In this document: positions 15,138 through 23,828 of the stretch, piece after piece
Layout of the letters: every line of letters begins with the position of its first letter
How positions within the stretch are numbered: position 1 is the first letter of the stretch
Source of the DNA: an uncultured Bacilli bacterium
GTDB taxonomy: Bacteria; Bacillota_I; Bacilli_A; RF39; UBA660
Assembly: GCA_947591455.1 (NCBI GenBank)
Contig: CANQDC010000005.1
Span: 1-41,145, forward strand
Length of the DNA: 41,145 nt
Direction: 5' to 3'
The notes under the pieces: model-generated
The model's database searches: none
Told to the model about the DNA's origin: nothing
What the model saw: the letters and a program-made list of their open reading frames with translations, nothing else
Position numbers and translations under genes: made by a program

Positions 15138-17090
15138 ATGACAAAAGAAAAAAAGAAAACAATAATTATAGGAATCAGTCATATAGTTGCCATAATCGTA
15201 GTTATAGGAGTCAGTTATGCTTATTGGACTTCCCAAGCAAGCCAAAAAACAATCAATAGATTAAATACAAATTGCTTAGAAGTAAATATCGAGGATGAAG
15301 CAAACAATATCTCTTTATTAAAAGAATTCCCTATAACCGATAAAGAAGCAGAATCCTTGACCCCCTTTACTTTTAAAATACATAATACATGTAATGTTGA
15401 TGCTACGTATAGTGTTCAATTAGAAGTAAAAGATGAAGCAAATGTCTTAAGTGATGAATATATAGCCCTTTCTTATAATGGAAATGATAAAGAACTGTTA
15501 AATAAATATACTACTGTGGCTCCTACAGTAAAAGAAGCAGATTTTACAGCAAACAAAGCTTATCAAATAACTACAGGAACGATTAAAGCTAATGAAAAAA
15601 AAGATTTTTCTTTAAAACTATGGGTAGATGAAAGTGTAGATATCAATGATGATGCTATGAATAAGAATTTCACTAGTAAAGTAACTGTAACTTCTGAAAA
15701 TATCCATTATGCTTATTATAAAGAGGATCTATTAAATGGAGCAGATCCAGTTTTAGGAGAAAACTTAATCCCTGTAATTATAGATAATAGTAATGGAAAC
15801 GTTGTTGTAAAAAGAGCTGATTTAGAAAAAAAGTGGTATGAATACGGAAAACAAGAATGGGCAAATGCTGTTATATTAACAAAAGGAACTCCAGAACCAG
15901 ATGTGGGAGCAGTAATAGATGAAAATAACATAGAAAGTTATTTTGTATGGATCCCAAGATATAAATATAAAATATGGGATGAAGGTAATTATAGTGAACC
16001 TATAGAAAAGCAATTTGAAGATATTCAAAATATTCCAAGCAAAGTTCAACCAATTGAAATACAATTTGAAACAACCAATGATGTAGCATCAACAGGAAGT
16101 ACCAAAGAAAGTTGGCTAACTCATCCAGCCTTTACAGCATTTGGAGTCAATGGAATATGGGTAGGTAAATTTGAATCAGGATATAAAGATGCAGATTCAA
16201 CAGAAGCTGCTCAACAAAATACAAACGAATCCACAAATTTACAAATCAAGCCAAATGTCTATAGTTGGAGAGGTATACAAACAGCCAATGCTCATTTAGT
16301 AAGTTATAATTATCAAAGAGGTTTAGATAGTCATCTAATGAAGAATACAGAATGGGGAGCAGTAGCTTATCTAACCAATTCAATTTATGGAAGATGCAAA
16401 GATAATCAATGTAATGAAGTAAGAACAAATAATACAAGTGATTTCAAAACTGGATATGCGGCAGTAAATTCTCCTACTTTACTTTATGATTCTTCAGCAA
16501 CAAGTAAATCATGTAAAGAAAATGCCAATGCTTGTAATGAATTTGGAGCTTCTACAGAAAGTGAAATTACGCAGCCATGGAATACAGATACAGGAATGCT
16601 TGCAAGTACTACAGGAAATATTAGTGGTATCTATGATATGAGTGGAGGAGCACATGATCGTGTAATGGGTGTGTTAGCCGATGAGCAAGGGAATCCCATG
16701 AGTGGTGCAACAACTTCTGCTAATTCAGGCTTCAGTGGCAAAAACTATGATGGAACTATAACATCAGGAATCGATTTTCCAGATAAAAAATATTATGATG
16801 TATATAAATTAACTAATGGTTATATGAAGTATAAATTTGGTGATGCTACTAAAGAATTGGGGCCATTTTATAAAATAAATTATACATATAATAATAATCA
16901 TAATGCAAATAGATTGGTAAGTAGTTGGTATGTTGATGATGCTATTCTTAATCATAATACTATAGGTAATATATGGATTTTAAGAGGTGGAGCCACAACT
17001 ATTGGATTGAGTACGGGAATTTTCGATTTCTCTGATCGAAATGGCGATGCTACTACAAATGATTCTTTCCGTGTTGTTCTAGCACCATAA
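15138..17090 (+). CDS. Surface protein with SipW-type signal and C-terminal FGE/C-type-lectin-like domain
   Basis: A 650-residue exported protein. Residues 1-30 hold a Lys-rich start, a hydrophobic helix and GVSYAYWTS, the pattern of SipW-dependent signal peptides (TasA/CalY type). A beta-rich N-terminal region follows (about 35-190). Near residue 205 begins IPVIIDNSNGNVVVKRAD, then EYGKQEWANAV and YFVWIPRYKYKIW, leading into a domain with the composition of the formylglycine-generating-enzyme/C-type-lectin fold: TEWGAVAYLTNSIYGRC, GNISGIYDMSGG, NIWILRGG and the end NDSFRVVLAP. The last 60 residues are Asn/Asp/Ser/Thr-rich between conserved anchors, as in retroelement-diversified proteins, but no reverse transcriptase lies in the window. 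GGAGGAG precedes the ATG. Binding function is inferred. Confidence 0.72.
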   Translation: MTKEKKKTIIIGISHIVAIIVVIGVSYAYWTSQASQKTINRLNTNCLEVNIEDEANNISLLKEFPITDKEAESLTPFTFKIHNTCNVDATYSVQLEVKDEANVLSDEYIALSYNGNDKELLNKYTTVAPTVKEADFTANKAYQITTGTIKANEKKDFSLKLWVDESVDINDDAMNKNFTSKVTVTSENIHYAYYKEDLLNGADPVLGENLIPVIIDNSNGNVVVKRADLEKKWYEYGKQEWANAVILTKGTPEPDVGAVIDENNIESYFVWIPRYKYKIWDEGNYSEPIEKQFEDIQNIPSKVQPIEIQFETTNDVASTGSTKESWLTHPAFTAFGVNGIWVGKFESGYKDADSTEAAQQNTNESTNLQIKPNVYSWRGIQTANAHLVSYNYQRGLDSHLMKNTEWGAVAYLTNSIYGRCKDNQCNEVRTNNTSDFKTGYAAVNSPTLLYDSSATSKSCKENANACNEFGASTESEITQPWNTDTGMLASTTGNISGIYDMSGGAHDRVMGVLADEQGNPMSGATTSANSGFSGKNYDGTITSGIDFPDKKYYDVYKLTNGYMKYKFGDATKELGPFYKINYTYNNNHNANRLVSSWYVDDAILNHNTIGNIWILRGGATTIGLSTGIFDFSDRNGDATTNDSFRVVLAP

Positions 17091-17145
17091 AAATAATCTA
17101 GTCAAATGAAGAAAATGAGTGTATAATTTATAATAGGTGAGGTAT

Positions 17146-17532
17146 ATGTTTACGGATACTTCTTTTAAAAAATATGCTATTGATGAAAATAATCAATCGG
17201 TTGGAAAGCTAGAAGTAAATTTAGATATTATACGTTCGGAGGATTTTATTCGCCCATTTGTTCGTAGTAGTGATACTAAGGAGATTACGAAGTTTGGGAA
17301 TCGTGATTATAATCTTCTGGATCAATATATTATTCGTTCTTTAAATAATTATTATAATCGATTGATGAATGTAAGTGAGGATGAACGTTATACTATGTTA
17401 AATACGTATCGGCATTTGTATCAAATGTGGCGAGAGTTACATAATTATAAAATTAGTAAAAATATTGTAGAAATGGATAAGATGTATGATTTATTTTCGT
17501 ATGAATTATATATTTTGGGGTATATAAATTAA
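17146..17532 (+). CDS. Conserved-looking hypothetical protein
   Basis: A 128-residue soluble protein I do not recognise. It has no signal or membrane segment, is rich in Tyr, Asn, Arg and Asp, and the second half looks helical (YNRLMNVSEDERYTMLN and HLYQMWRELHNYKISKN). GGTGAGG just upstream supports the ATG at 17146 over a GTG at 17137. A TATAAT at 17122-17127 may be its -10. A terminator follows, so it is probably a single-gene unit between the surface protein and recD2. Confidence 0.65.
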   Translation: MFTDTSFKKYAIDENNQSVGKLEVNLDIIRSEDFIRPFVRSSDTKEITKFGNRDYNLLDQYIIRSLNNYYNRLMNVSEDERYTMLNTYRHLYQMWRELHNYKISKNIVEMDKMYDLFSYELYILGYIN

Positions 17533-17561
17533 AAAAAGTAAATTTGTTTTTACTTTTTTTT
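17531..17561 (+). terminator. Probable terminator before recD2
   Basis: AAAAAAAGTAAA, short loop, TTTTTACTTTTTTTT. AT-only stem with a long T run. The recD2 -10 (TG-C-TAAAAT, 17564-17572) follows immediately. Confidence 0.55.
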
Positions 17562-17591
17562 CATGCTAAAATATTTGAGGAAGTGAGATTC

Positions 17592-19784
17592 ATGAATTAT
17601 ATCAAAGGGAAAATACGAAATACTATTTATAAGAATGATAATGGTTTTTTTGTAGGGACTTTTCGTGTTAAAGAAACGAATGAAGAATTCATGAAAGAAT
17701 ATGTAACGAAAACGATTACCATTACAGGGATGATTATTGATCCGAATGAGGAAGAAACTTATTTGTTATATGGGGAATATATTAAGCATGAACGTTTTGG
17801 TTTTCAATATAAGTTTAATAGTTATGAAAAGGAAAAACCTTCGAGTATTGATGCGGTGATTGAGTTTTTATCGAGTCCTTTAATTAAAGGATGTGGGGAG
17901 AAAACAGCTCGTAAAATTGGAGAATGTTTAGGGGAGAATGCGATTGATTTAATTAAAGAAAATAAAAATAATTTGTTTTTGGTTCCTAATATGACAGAAA
18001 AAAAAGCAAATACGATCTATGCTGCGATTATTAGTCATTCTTCTAATGATGATTTAATTATAGAATTAAAAAATTATGGGTTTTCCATCGGAGAATCGAC
18101 GAAATTAATTAATAAGTTTAGAGAAAAGACAGGAATTTATTTACATGAAAATTTGTATTATTTTAAAAAAATGATTGATTTTAATAAACTGGATTTTATT
18201 TATACGAAGAATTTTGATCCGGAAAGTAAAGTAAGAAAAAAGGAATGTATTTTGGAGGCGATGCGACGTATTTCTGATACAACGGGGGATATTTATTATT
18301 TTAAAGAAGAAGTTTATTCAGCTTTAAAAAGTTATTTTAAATTAATTATTGATGATACTGAGTATGAGGATTTATTAGCGGAATTAAAAACGGATGCTTG
18401 GATTGTGATTGATAATAACCGATATTATTTAAAAGAAAATTATGAAATGGAACATGATATTGCTCATCAATTAAAAGAGATCAATGATTTACCGAATAAG
18501 GAAATTGAACAGTTTGATGATCGGATTTTGGCGTTAGAAAAAAGTTTAGGGGTTTCTTATAATTTAGAACAAAAAAGGGCGATTAAAAATGCTTTAGAGA
18601 ATCGTATTTCTATTATTTCAGGAGGACCAGGAACCGGAAAAACGACGATTATTCAAGCAATAACAAAACTTTATATTGAATATTATAAGTTGTCTCCTAT
18701 TGAAGTGTTAGCGAGTATCGCTCTTTTAGCTCCAACCGGACGGGCGAGTAAAAAGCTGGCTGAAGCGACTCACTTACCGGCGATGACGATTCATCGATAT
18801 TTAAAATGGAATAAAGATACCAATGATTTTGCCATCAATGAAACGAATAAAAATAATCATACATTAATTATTGTTGATGAAGTTAGTATGATTGATACTT
18901 ATATTTTTGATTCTCTATTAAAAGGAATTTATAAGAATATTCAACTTATTTTGGTTGGAGATACTTTTCAATTGCCCAGTGTAGGAGCGGGTTTGATTTT
19001 AAATGATTTGGTGGAATCGAATTTATTTTCGTATACTTCTTTAGAACATATTTATCGTCAAAGTAATAATTCTTATATTGCTTATTTGGCGAAAGAAATT
19101 AAAGATCATACGTTAAGTAAGAATTTTACGGAGAAAAAGGATGATTATAATTTTTTCTTAGCAGAGAGTCGGGAAATTACGAAAATTATTAAAGAAATTT
19201 GTAAAAAGAGTATTCAAAAAGGTTTGAAAGCGGATGATATTCAAATTCTGGCTCCGATGTATAAGGGAGAAAATGGTATAGATAATTTAAATTTACATTT
19301 GCAAGAGATCTTTAATCCACCGAATGATGATTTGAAGGAAATGGTTGTTGGTGATGTCGTTTATCGGGAAAAGGATAAAGTATTACAACTGATTAATAAT
19401 CCGGAATGTAATGTTTATAATGGCGATATTGGGTATATTTATAAGATTGAGACGAAATATATGCCTCGTAAAAAAGAGGTCATGACGATTGATTTTGATG
19501 GCAATTATGTTGTGTATGCCAAAGAAGATTTATATATGATTAAGCATGCCTATGCCATTACGATTCATAAGAGTCAAGGAAGTGAATTTCCTCATGTGAT
19601 TATGCCAATTAGTAAAAATTATTATAAAATGCTTTATAATAAACTTATTTATACGGGTGTCTCACGTGCTAAAAAAAGTTTGGTTTTAGTGGGAGAGAAG
19701 AATGCTTTTTTGATGGCGATGAATAATAATTATAGTAGTAATCGAAAAACTTCGTTAAAAGAAATATTAGTGAATAATCTTTAG
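17592..19784 (+). CDS. recD2: RecD2 ATP-dependent DNA helicase
   Basis: A 730-residue RecD-like 5'-3' helicase of the RecBC-independent type, involved in replication-fork and repair processes. The N-terminal region has the RecD2-specific domains (FLSSPLIKGCGEKTARKIGE and following helix-hairpin-helix). The motor has Walker A GGPGTGKTTIIQA (about 338-350), APTGRASKKLAEAT, Walker B LIIVDEVSMIDT, VGDTFQLPSVGAG and C-terminal AITIHKSQGSEF and YTGVSRAKKSLVLVG. The ATG at 17592 with GAGGAAGTGAG upstream is the start. Its 3' end contains the promoter of the next small gene. Confidence 0.95.
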   Translation: MNYIKGKIRNTIYKNDNGFFVGTFRVKETNEEFMKEYVTKTITITGMIIDPNEEETYLLYGEYIKHERFGFQYKFNSYEKEKPSSIDAVIEFLSSPLIKGCGEKTARKIGECLGENAIDLIKENKNNLFLVPNMTEKKANTIYAAIISHSSNDDLIIELKNYGFSIGESTKLINKFREKTGIYLHENLYYFKKMIDFNKLDFIYTKNFDPESKVRKKECILEAMRRISDTTGDIYYFKEEVYSALKSYFKLIIDDTEYEDLLAELKTDAWIVIDNNRYYLKENYEMEHDIAHQLKEINDLPNKEIEQFDDRILALEKSLGVSYNLEQKRAIKNALENRISIISGGPGTGKTTIIQAITKLYIEYYKLSPIEVLASIALLAPTGRASKKLAEATHLPAMTIHRYLKWNKDTNDFAINETNKNNHTLIIVDEVSMIDTYIFDSLLKGIYKNIQLILVGDTFQLPSVGAGLILNDLVESNLFSYTSLEHIYRQSNNSYIAYLAKEIKDHTLSKNFTEKKDDYNFFLAESREITKIIKEICKKSIQKGLKADDIQILAPMYKGENGIDNLNLHLQEIFNPPNDDLKEMVVGDVVYREKDKVLQLINNPECNVYNGDIGYIYKIETKYMPRKKEVMTIDFDGNYVVYAKEDLYMIKHAYAITIHKSQGSEFPHVIMPISKNYYKMLYNKLIYTGVSRAKKSLVLVGEKNAFLMAMNNNYSSNRKTSLKEILVNNL

Positions 19785-19800
19785 AATACCGTCCATACTA
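19771..19800 (+). promoter_or_regulatory. Consensus-like sigma-G/sigma-F promoter
   Basis: TGAATA (19771-19776), exactly 17 bases, CATACTA (19794-19800). Both boxes match the forespore sigma-G consensus known from B. subtilis. It starts inside the end of recD2 and ends 20 bases before the TTG start of the 51-residue gene. Confidence 0.62.
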
Positions 19801-19820
19801 AGGGTAAGGATGTGATTAAT

Positions 19821-19976
19821 TTGAAAAAAATGCTTATCGGAGCTTGTATGGGTATGGCCAGTGGAGCTGGTTTAACAGCATATTTAATGATGAATAAAAA
19901 AACGAAAAGAAATGCTGATAAACTTTTAAATAACATGATGGATGAAGCAAATCAAATGTTAGAAAAAAATAATTAA
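19821..19976 (+). CDS. Small membrane-anchored protein, probably forespore-expressed
   Basis: A 51-residue protein, starting at TTG, that is easily missed. AAGGATGTGAT, one base off a perfect Shine-Dalgarno, sits four bases before the TTG. Residues 4-24 form a Gly/Ala/Met-rich hydrophobic segment (MLIGACMGMASGAGLTAYLM), followed by a basic stretch (NKKTKRN) and an amphipathic helix with DKLLNNMMDEANQML. This resembles small YtxH/DUF3918-like proteins; in B. subtilis small genes of this kind also follow recD2 (yrrC). The upstream forespore-type promoter and the downstream terminator make it a free-standing unit. Confidence 0.65.
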   Translation: MKKMLIGACMGMASGAGLTAYLMMNKKTKRNADKLLNNMMDEANQMLEKNN

Positions 19977-19979
19977 GAG

Positions 19980-20011
19980 GAATGGATGCCATAAAATCCG
20001 TTCTTTTTTTT
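19980..20011 (+). terminator. Rho-independent terminator after the 51-residue gene
   Basis: GAATGGAT (19980-19987), 8-base loop, ATCCGTTC (19996-20003) with one G-T pair, then T8. Confidence 0.75.
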
Positions 20012-20069
20012 ATCCTTTCTGGACTTTGGTTTTACTATTTGATAAAATCATTTTAGATGGAGTGACAAA

Positions 20070-22616
20070 ATGAAACGTAGTGAAATAGATAAAGAAAAGT
20101 TAAGTCCAGGGATGCGACAATACTATGAAATTAAAGAACAATATCCAGAGGAGTTGTTATTTTTTCGCTTGGGTGATTTTTATGAGCTCTTTTTTGAAGA
20201 TGGAGAAATTGCTTCGCGGGAGTTAGAATTAACGTTAACGGGTAAAAATGCGGGATTAGAGGAGCGAGTTCCCATGTGTGGCGTTCCTTTTCATTCGGTA
20301 CAACCTTATATTGAAAAACTAGTCAATAAAGGGTATAAAGTAGCCATTTGTGAGCAATTAGAAGATCCTAAATCGACCAAAGGAATGGTAAAAAGAGGTG
20401 TTACGCAAGTAATCAGTAAAGGAACAATTGTCGATTTTGAACTATTAAATGAACATGATCATAATTATATTGCCAGTGTTTTAGATTTTTCTTACATTTA
20501 TGTTTTGTGTTATGTAGATATTTCTACAGGTAGTTTAGCCATTATGAATATTGAACATAAAAAAGAAAAATTATTAAATGAAATTTTAAATTTAAAAATA
20601 AAAGAAGTGGTTTTAAAAAATAATGAGGATACCGAACTCATTGGTGTATTAAAAGGACATTATGGGATTGAAGTTTCGATCTGTGATCAAGTTTTGGAAG
20701 ATGGCCAAAATGAAATTATTGATCGGGTAGAAGATATTCGTTTTAAAGAAGGAATTAAACATATCTTTTATTATTTAATTGTCAAAGAATTAAAAGATGT
20801 TAGTCATATCAAAGATGTTACCATCGTTCATAAAGAAGATTATTTGGATATGGATGTGCATACCATTCGAAATTTGGAATTAGTTGAAACTTTACGTTTA
20901 AAAGAAAGAACGTATTCGCTAATTTGGTTGTTGGATAAAACGAAAACTTCGATGGGAAGTCGAAAATTAAAAGAATATTTGATGCATCCTTTAAAAGATA
21001 TAGAAAGTATTAATGAGCGGTATGATAAAATTGCTAAATTGAATGATGAATTTATTTTAAAGGACGAATTAAGAGAAAATTTATATGAAATTTATGATAT
21101 TGAACGCTTGTGTGGGAAAGTTGCGTGTGGGTCTTTAAATGCTCGAGATTTATTACAATTAAAAGCCAGTTTGAAAGTTTTGCCCAATATTCAAAGAATT
21201 GTCAAAGAGTTAGGTTTTTCTTATCCAATTTCTTTACATGAATCGATTTATACTTTACTAGATGAGGCCATTTATGAAAATCCGCCCGTTACTTTAAAAG
21301 AAGGATTTTTGATTAAAGAAGGATATAATGAAGAATTGGATGAATTAAAGAAAATTCGTAGTGGTGGGAAATCTTTTATTGCGGATTTTGAAAATAAAAT
21401 TAAAACGGAAACGGGTATTAAAAATTTAAAAGTAGGATATAATCGGGTTTTTGGGTATTATATTGAAGTATCGAAAATTCAAGCGCGTGAGATACCAGAG
21501 AGTCTTAATTGGGAACGCAGGCAAACACTTACGAATTGTGAACGGTTTATTTCGCCTGAATTGAAAGAAAAAGAAGCCTTGATTTTAAATGCCGAAGAAA
21601 AGATTATTGAATTAGAATATAATTTGTTTGTGGAAATAAAAGAAATTGTCAAAAAAGAATTAATTGCTTTAAAAGATACTGCAGAAATTATTAGTGAGTT
21701 AGATGTGTTAGCTGCTCTTTCGGTATGTAGTGAAGAATACCATTTCGTCAGACCTACATTAAATAAAGATCATATTATTTCCATTAAGGATGGCTTTCAT
21801 CCAGTTATTGAACATGTTAGTAATCATACTTATGTTAAAAATGATTGTACTATGAACAGTGATATTTCTACTCTTTTAATTACAGGTCCTAATATGAGTG
21901 GAAAATCTACTTATATGCGCCAATTGGCTATTATTATCATTATGGCTCAAATGGGATCATTTGTCCCAGCAGCCAGTGCGAATTTGCCTATTATTGATAA
22001 AATTTTTACGCGTATTGGAGCGAGTGATGATTTAGTGAGTGGGGAATCTACCTTTATGGTGGAAATGAATGAGGCCAGAAATGCGATTTTGAATGCGACT
22101 GAAGATAGTTTAATTTTATTTGATGAATTAGGAAGAGGAACCGCTACTTATGATGGTATGAGTCTAGCGCAAGCCATTTTGGAATATGTAAATAAAAATA
22201 TTCAATGTAAAACTTTATTTTCGACGCATTATCATGAGTTAACCCATTTATCAGAGACAATGGCTAGTATTCAAAATATTCATGTCGCGGCCAAAGAAGA
22301 AAATGGATCCATTACTTTTTTACATAAAGTGAAAAATGGTGCGATCGATAAAAGTTATGGAATTCATGTAGCTAAGTTGGCTGGAATGCCTGAAGAATTA
22401 ACCAAAAGAGCCAGTGAGATATTAGCCAAATATGAAAATAAAAAACCAACGATGGAACAAGAAGAAACGGTGCAATTAACGATGAGTTTTGAGGAACCGA
22501 AGAAAGAGATTCAGGCAATTGAACAAAAATTAAATGAAATCGATCCCTTAAATATGACACCGATCGAAGCCATGAATCAACTTTATGAATTAAAACAAAT
22601 GATTAAATGTAAATAA
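20070..22616 (+). CDS. mutS: DNA mismatch repair protein MutS
   Basis: An 848-residue MutS, the mismatch-recognition ATPase. The N-terminal mismatch-binding motif is RLGDFYELFFEDG (about 31-43; Phe-x-Glu is in DFYELF). The connector, lever and clamp regions follow. The ATPase has Walker A TGPNMSGKSTYMRQLA (about 609-624), DDLVSGESTFMVEMNE, Walker B LILFDELGRGTATYDGMS and LFSTHYHELT. Full length for MutS1. The C-terminus has a short acidic tail ending in helices (ALEXMNQLYELK-type, here IEAMNQLYELKQM). mutL, often adjacent, is not in the window. Confidence 0.98.
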   Translation: MKRSEIDKEKLSPGMRQYYEIKEQYPEELLFFRLGDFYELFFEDGEIASRELELTLTGKNAGLEERVPMCGVPFHSVQPYIEKLVNKGYKVAICEQLEDPKSTKGMVKRGVTQVISKGTIVDFELLNEHDHNYIASVLDFSYIYVLCYVDISTGSLAIMNIEHKKEKLLNEILNLKIKEVVLKNNEDTELIGVLKGHYGIEVSICDQVLEDGQNEIIDRVEDIRFKEGIKHIFYYLIVKELKDVSHIKDVTIVHKEDYLDMDVHTIRNLELVETLRLKERTYSLIWLLDKTKTSMGSRKLKEYLMHPLKDIESINERYDKIAKLNDEFILKDELRENLYEIYDIERLCGKVACGSLNARDLLQLKASLKVLPNIQRIVKELGFSYPISLHESIYTLLDEAIYENPPVTLKEGFLIKEGYNEELDELKKIRSGGKSFIADFENKIKTETGIKNLKVGYNRVFGYYIEVSKIQAREIPESLNWERRQTLTNCERFISPELKEKEALILNAEEKIIELEYNLFVEIKEIVKKELIALKDTAEIISELDVLAALSVCSEEYHFVRPTLNKDHIISIKDGFHPVIEHVSNHTYVKNDCTMNSDISTLLITGPNMSGKSTYMRQLAIIIIMAQMGSFVPAASANLPIIDKIFTRIGASDDLVSGESTFMVEMNEARNAILNATEDSLILFDELGRGTATYDGMSLAQAILEYVNKNIQCKTLFSTHYHELTHLSETMASIQNIHVAAKEENGSITFLHKVKNGAIDKSYGIHVAKLAGMPEELTKRASEILAKYENKKPTMEQEETVQLTMSFEEPKKEIQAIEQKLNEIDPLNMTPIEAMNQLYELKQMIKCK

Positions 22617-22691
22617 TGTGTATAATTTTAATTCAAGTGGAATAATTTTATTTAAAAAGAGTATAATAGCAACAAAAAAGGAGAGAATAGT

Positions 22692-23363
22692 ATGGAAAAA
22701 ATAAATTTAGTTGAAGCGATTTCTTATGTTACAGGAAATAATCGAAATTTTACAATGGATCAAAGAATTTTAAAATATTTTATTGAAAAAGATTTAACTG
22801 AAATTTTTGGAGATGAAAAACCATATTTAGATGAGACCATTAACTGTGAAATTAGAGAAAATACGCATACAAATATGAAAATAAATATTCAAGGATGTGA
22901 ATATATCTTAGAGTATAAAGATGGCGTTTTGTCTTTGAAGAGCGATCAAGCACCGAATCGTTTTAAAATTTGTGAAAAAAATGGGGTCATGAGTAATCAA
23001 GTCGTAAGTACTAAAGAAGATACTATTGTTTTAGAAACTCAAAATGTAAGTTTAGGAAAATTAGAATTTTATGATTATCAAAAGTCAGTTACGAATCGTG
23101 ATGGTTATCGGGTTGAATATCCATACTATCGTTTAAAAGCGGCGCAAATTAAATTAAATGGAAAAGCTTATTTTGAATTATATAATTTATCTAATCCTAC
23201 AAAAGAATATAATTCTGTGTTACAAAAAATCGTTAATTCCTTAAAACAAGGAAATTTATATACAGTAAACATTGGGAATGAAATCGATGCAATTAATTAT
23301 TTAGATCAAATTTATGAAATTTTAGAAAATCAAACCCAAGAGAAAGAAGTAATCCGAAAATAA
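22692..23363 (+). CDS. Hypothetical protein, soluble
   Basis: A 223-residue protein I do not recognise. It lacks a signal peptide or membrane helices. The N-terminal third is helical (LVEAISYVTGNNRNF, ILKYFIEKDLTEIFG), the middle looks beta-rich with alternating charged strands (CEYILEYKDGVLSLKS, DTIVLETQNVSLGKLEFYDY), and the C-terminus is helical again (AINYLDQIYEILENQ). GGAGAG precedes the ATG, with TATAAT at 22662-22667 a likely -10. A terminator follows. Neighbours mutS and nusB give no clear hint. Confidence 0.7.
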   Translation: MEKINLVEAISYVTGNNRNFTMDQRILKYFIEKDLTEIFGDEKPYLDETINCEIRENTHTNMKINIQGCEYILEYKDGVLSLKSDQAPNRFKICEKNGVMSNQVVSTKEDTIVLETQNVSLGKLEFYDYQKSVTNRDGYRVEYPYYRLKAAQIKLNGKAYFELYNLSNPTKEYNSVLQKIVNSLKQGNLYTVNIGNEIDAINYLDQIYEILENQTQEKEVIRK

Positions 23364-23364
23364 T

Positions 23365-23390
23365 AAACCTGTTTCACTAGGTTTTTTTTT
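23365..23390 (+). terminator. Terminator upstream of nusB
   Basis: AAACCT (23365-23370), loop GTTTCACT, AGGTTT (23379-23384), then T's. Short stem. Confidence 0.6.
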
Positions 23391-23397
23391 GGCATCA

Positions 23398-23406
23398 TGT
23401 TATAAT
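23398..23406 (+). promoter_or_regulatory. Extended -10 promoter element for nusB-xseA-xseB-proS
   Basis: TG-T-TATAAT directly after the preceding terminator and 15 bases before the nusB ATG. No good -35 is seen, consistent with an extended -10 promoter. Confidence 0.5.
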
Positions 23407-23421
23407 GAAGATGGTGATTTT

Positions 23422-23817
23422 ATGACTTTAAAAAGAAGTGACTTAAGAGAAAAAGCAATGGTGATTTTATATCAATATGATATCATGAAGCAAAGTGATA
23501 TAAAAATCAATGTAGATGATTTAATTCAACAAAATATGGAGATTGAAAACGAGTTTGTAAAAGATATTGTCTATGGAGTACTTACGCATCAAAATGAAAT
23601 TGATGCGTTAGGAAATAAATATATAAAAGATTGGACGATTGATCGTTTGGATAAAACGGGAGCCAACATTCTAAGAATGGCCATTTTTGAATTAAAGTAT
23701 ACAGAAACACCAGAAGTTGTCGTGATTAATGAAGCCATTGAATTATCTAAAAAATATAGCGATGATGCTGTTCGTAAAATGATTAATGCGGTTTTAGATA
23801 AAATTATTAGAGAATAA
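23422..23817 (+). CDS. nusB: Transcription antitermination factor NusB
   Basis: A 131-residue NusB, an all-helical RNA-binding factor that with NusE (S10) acts in rRNA antitermination. Visible motifs are LREKAMVILYQYD near the N-terminus, DWTIDRLDKTGANILRMAIFEL (about 79-100, quoted in parts) and the end YSDDAVRKMINAVLDKI. The start is the ATG at 23422 with GGTGAT upstream. It heads an operon with xseA and xseB, as is common in Bacilli. Confidence 0.95.
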   Translation: MTLKRSDLREKAMVILYQYDIMKQSDIKINVDDLIQQNMEIENEFVKDIVYGVLTHQNEIDALGNKYIKDWTIDRLDKTGANILRMAIFELKYTETPEVVVINEAIELSKKYSDDAVRKMINAVLDKIIRE

Positions 23818-23828
23818 GCTTTTTACGG

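Noticed and set aside
20070-22616. Truncated or fused MutS
   Set aside because: Length and motif order match ordinary full-length MutS1; nothing unusual.
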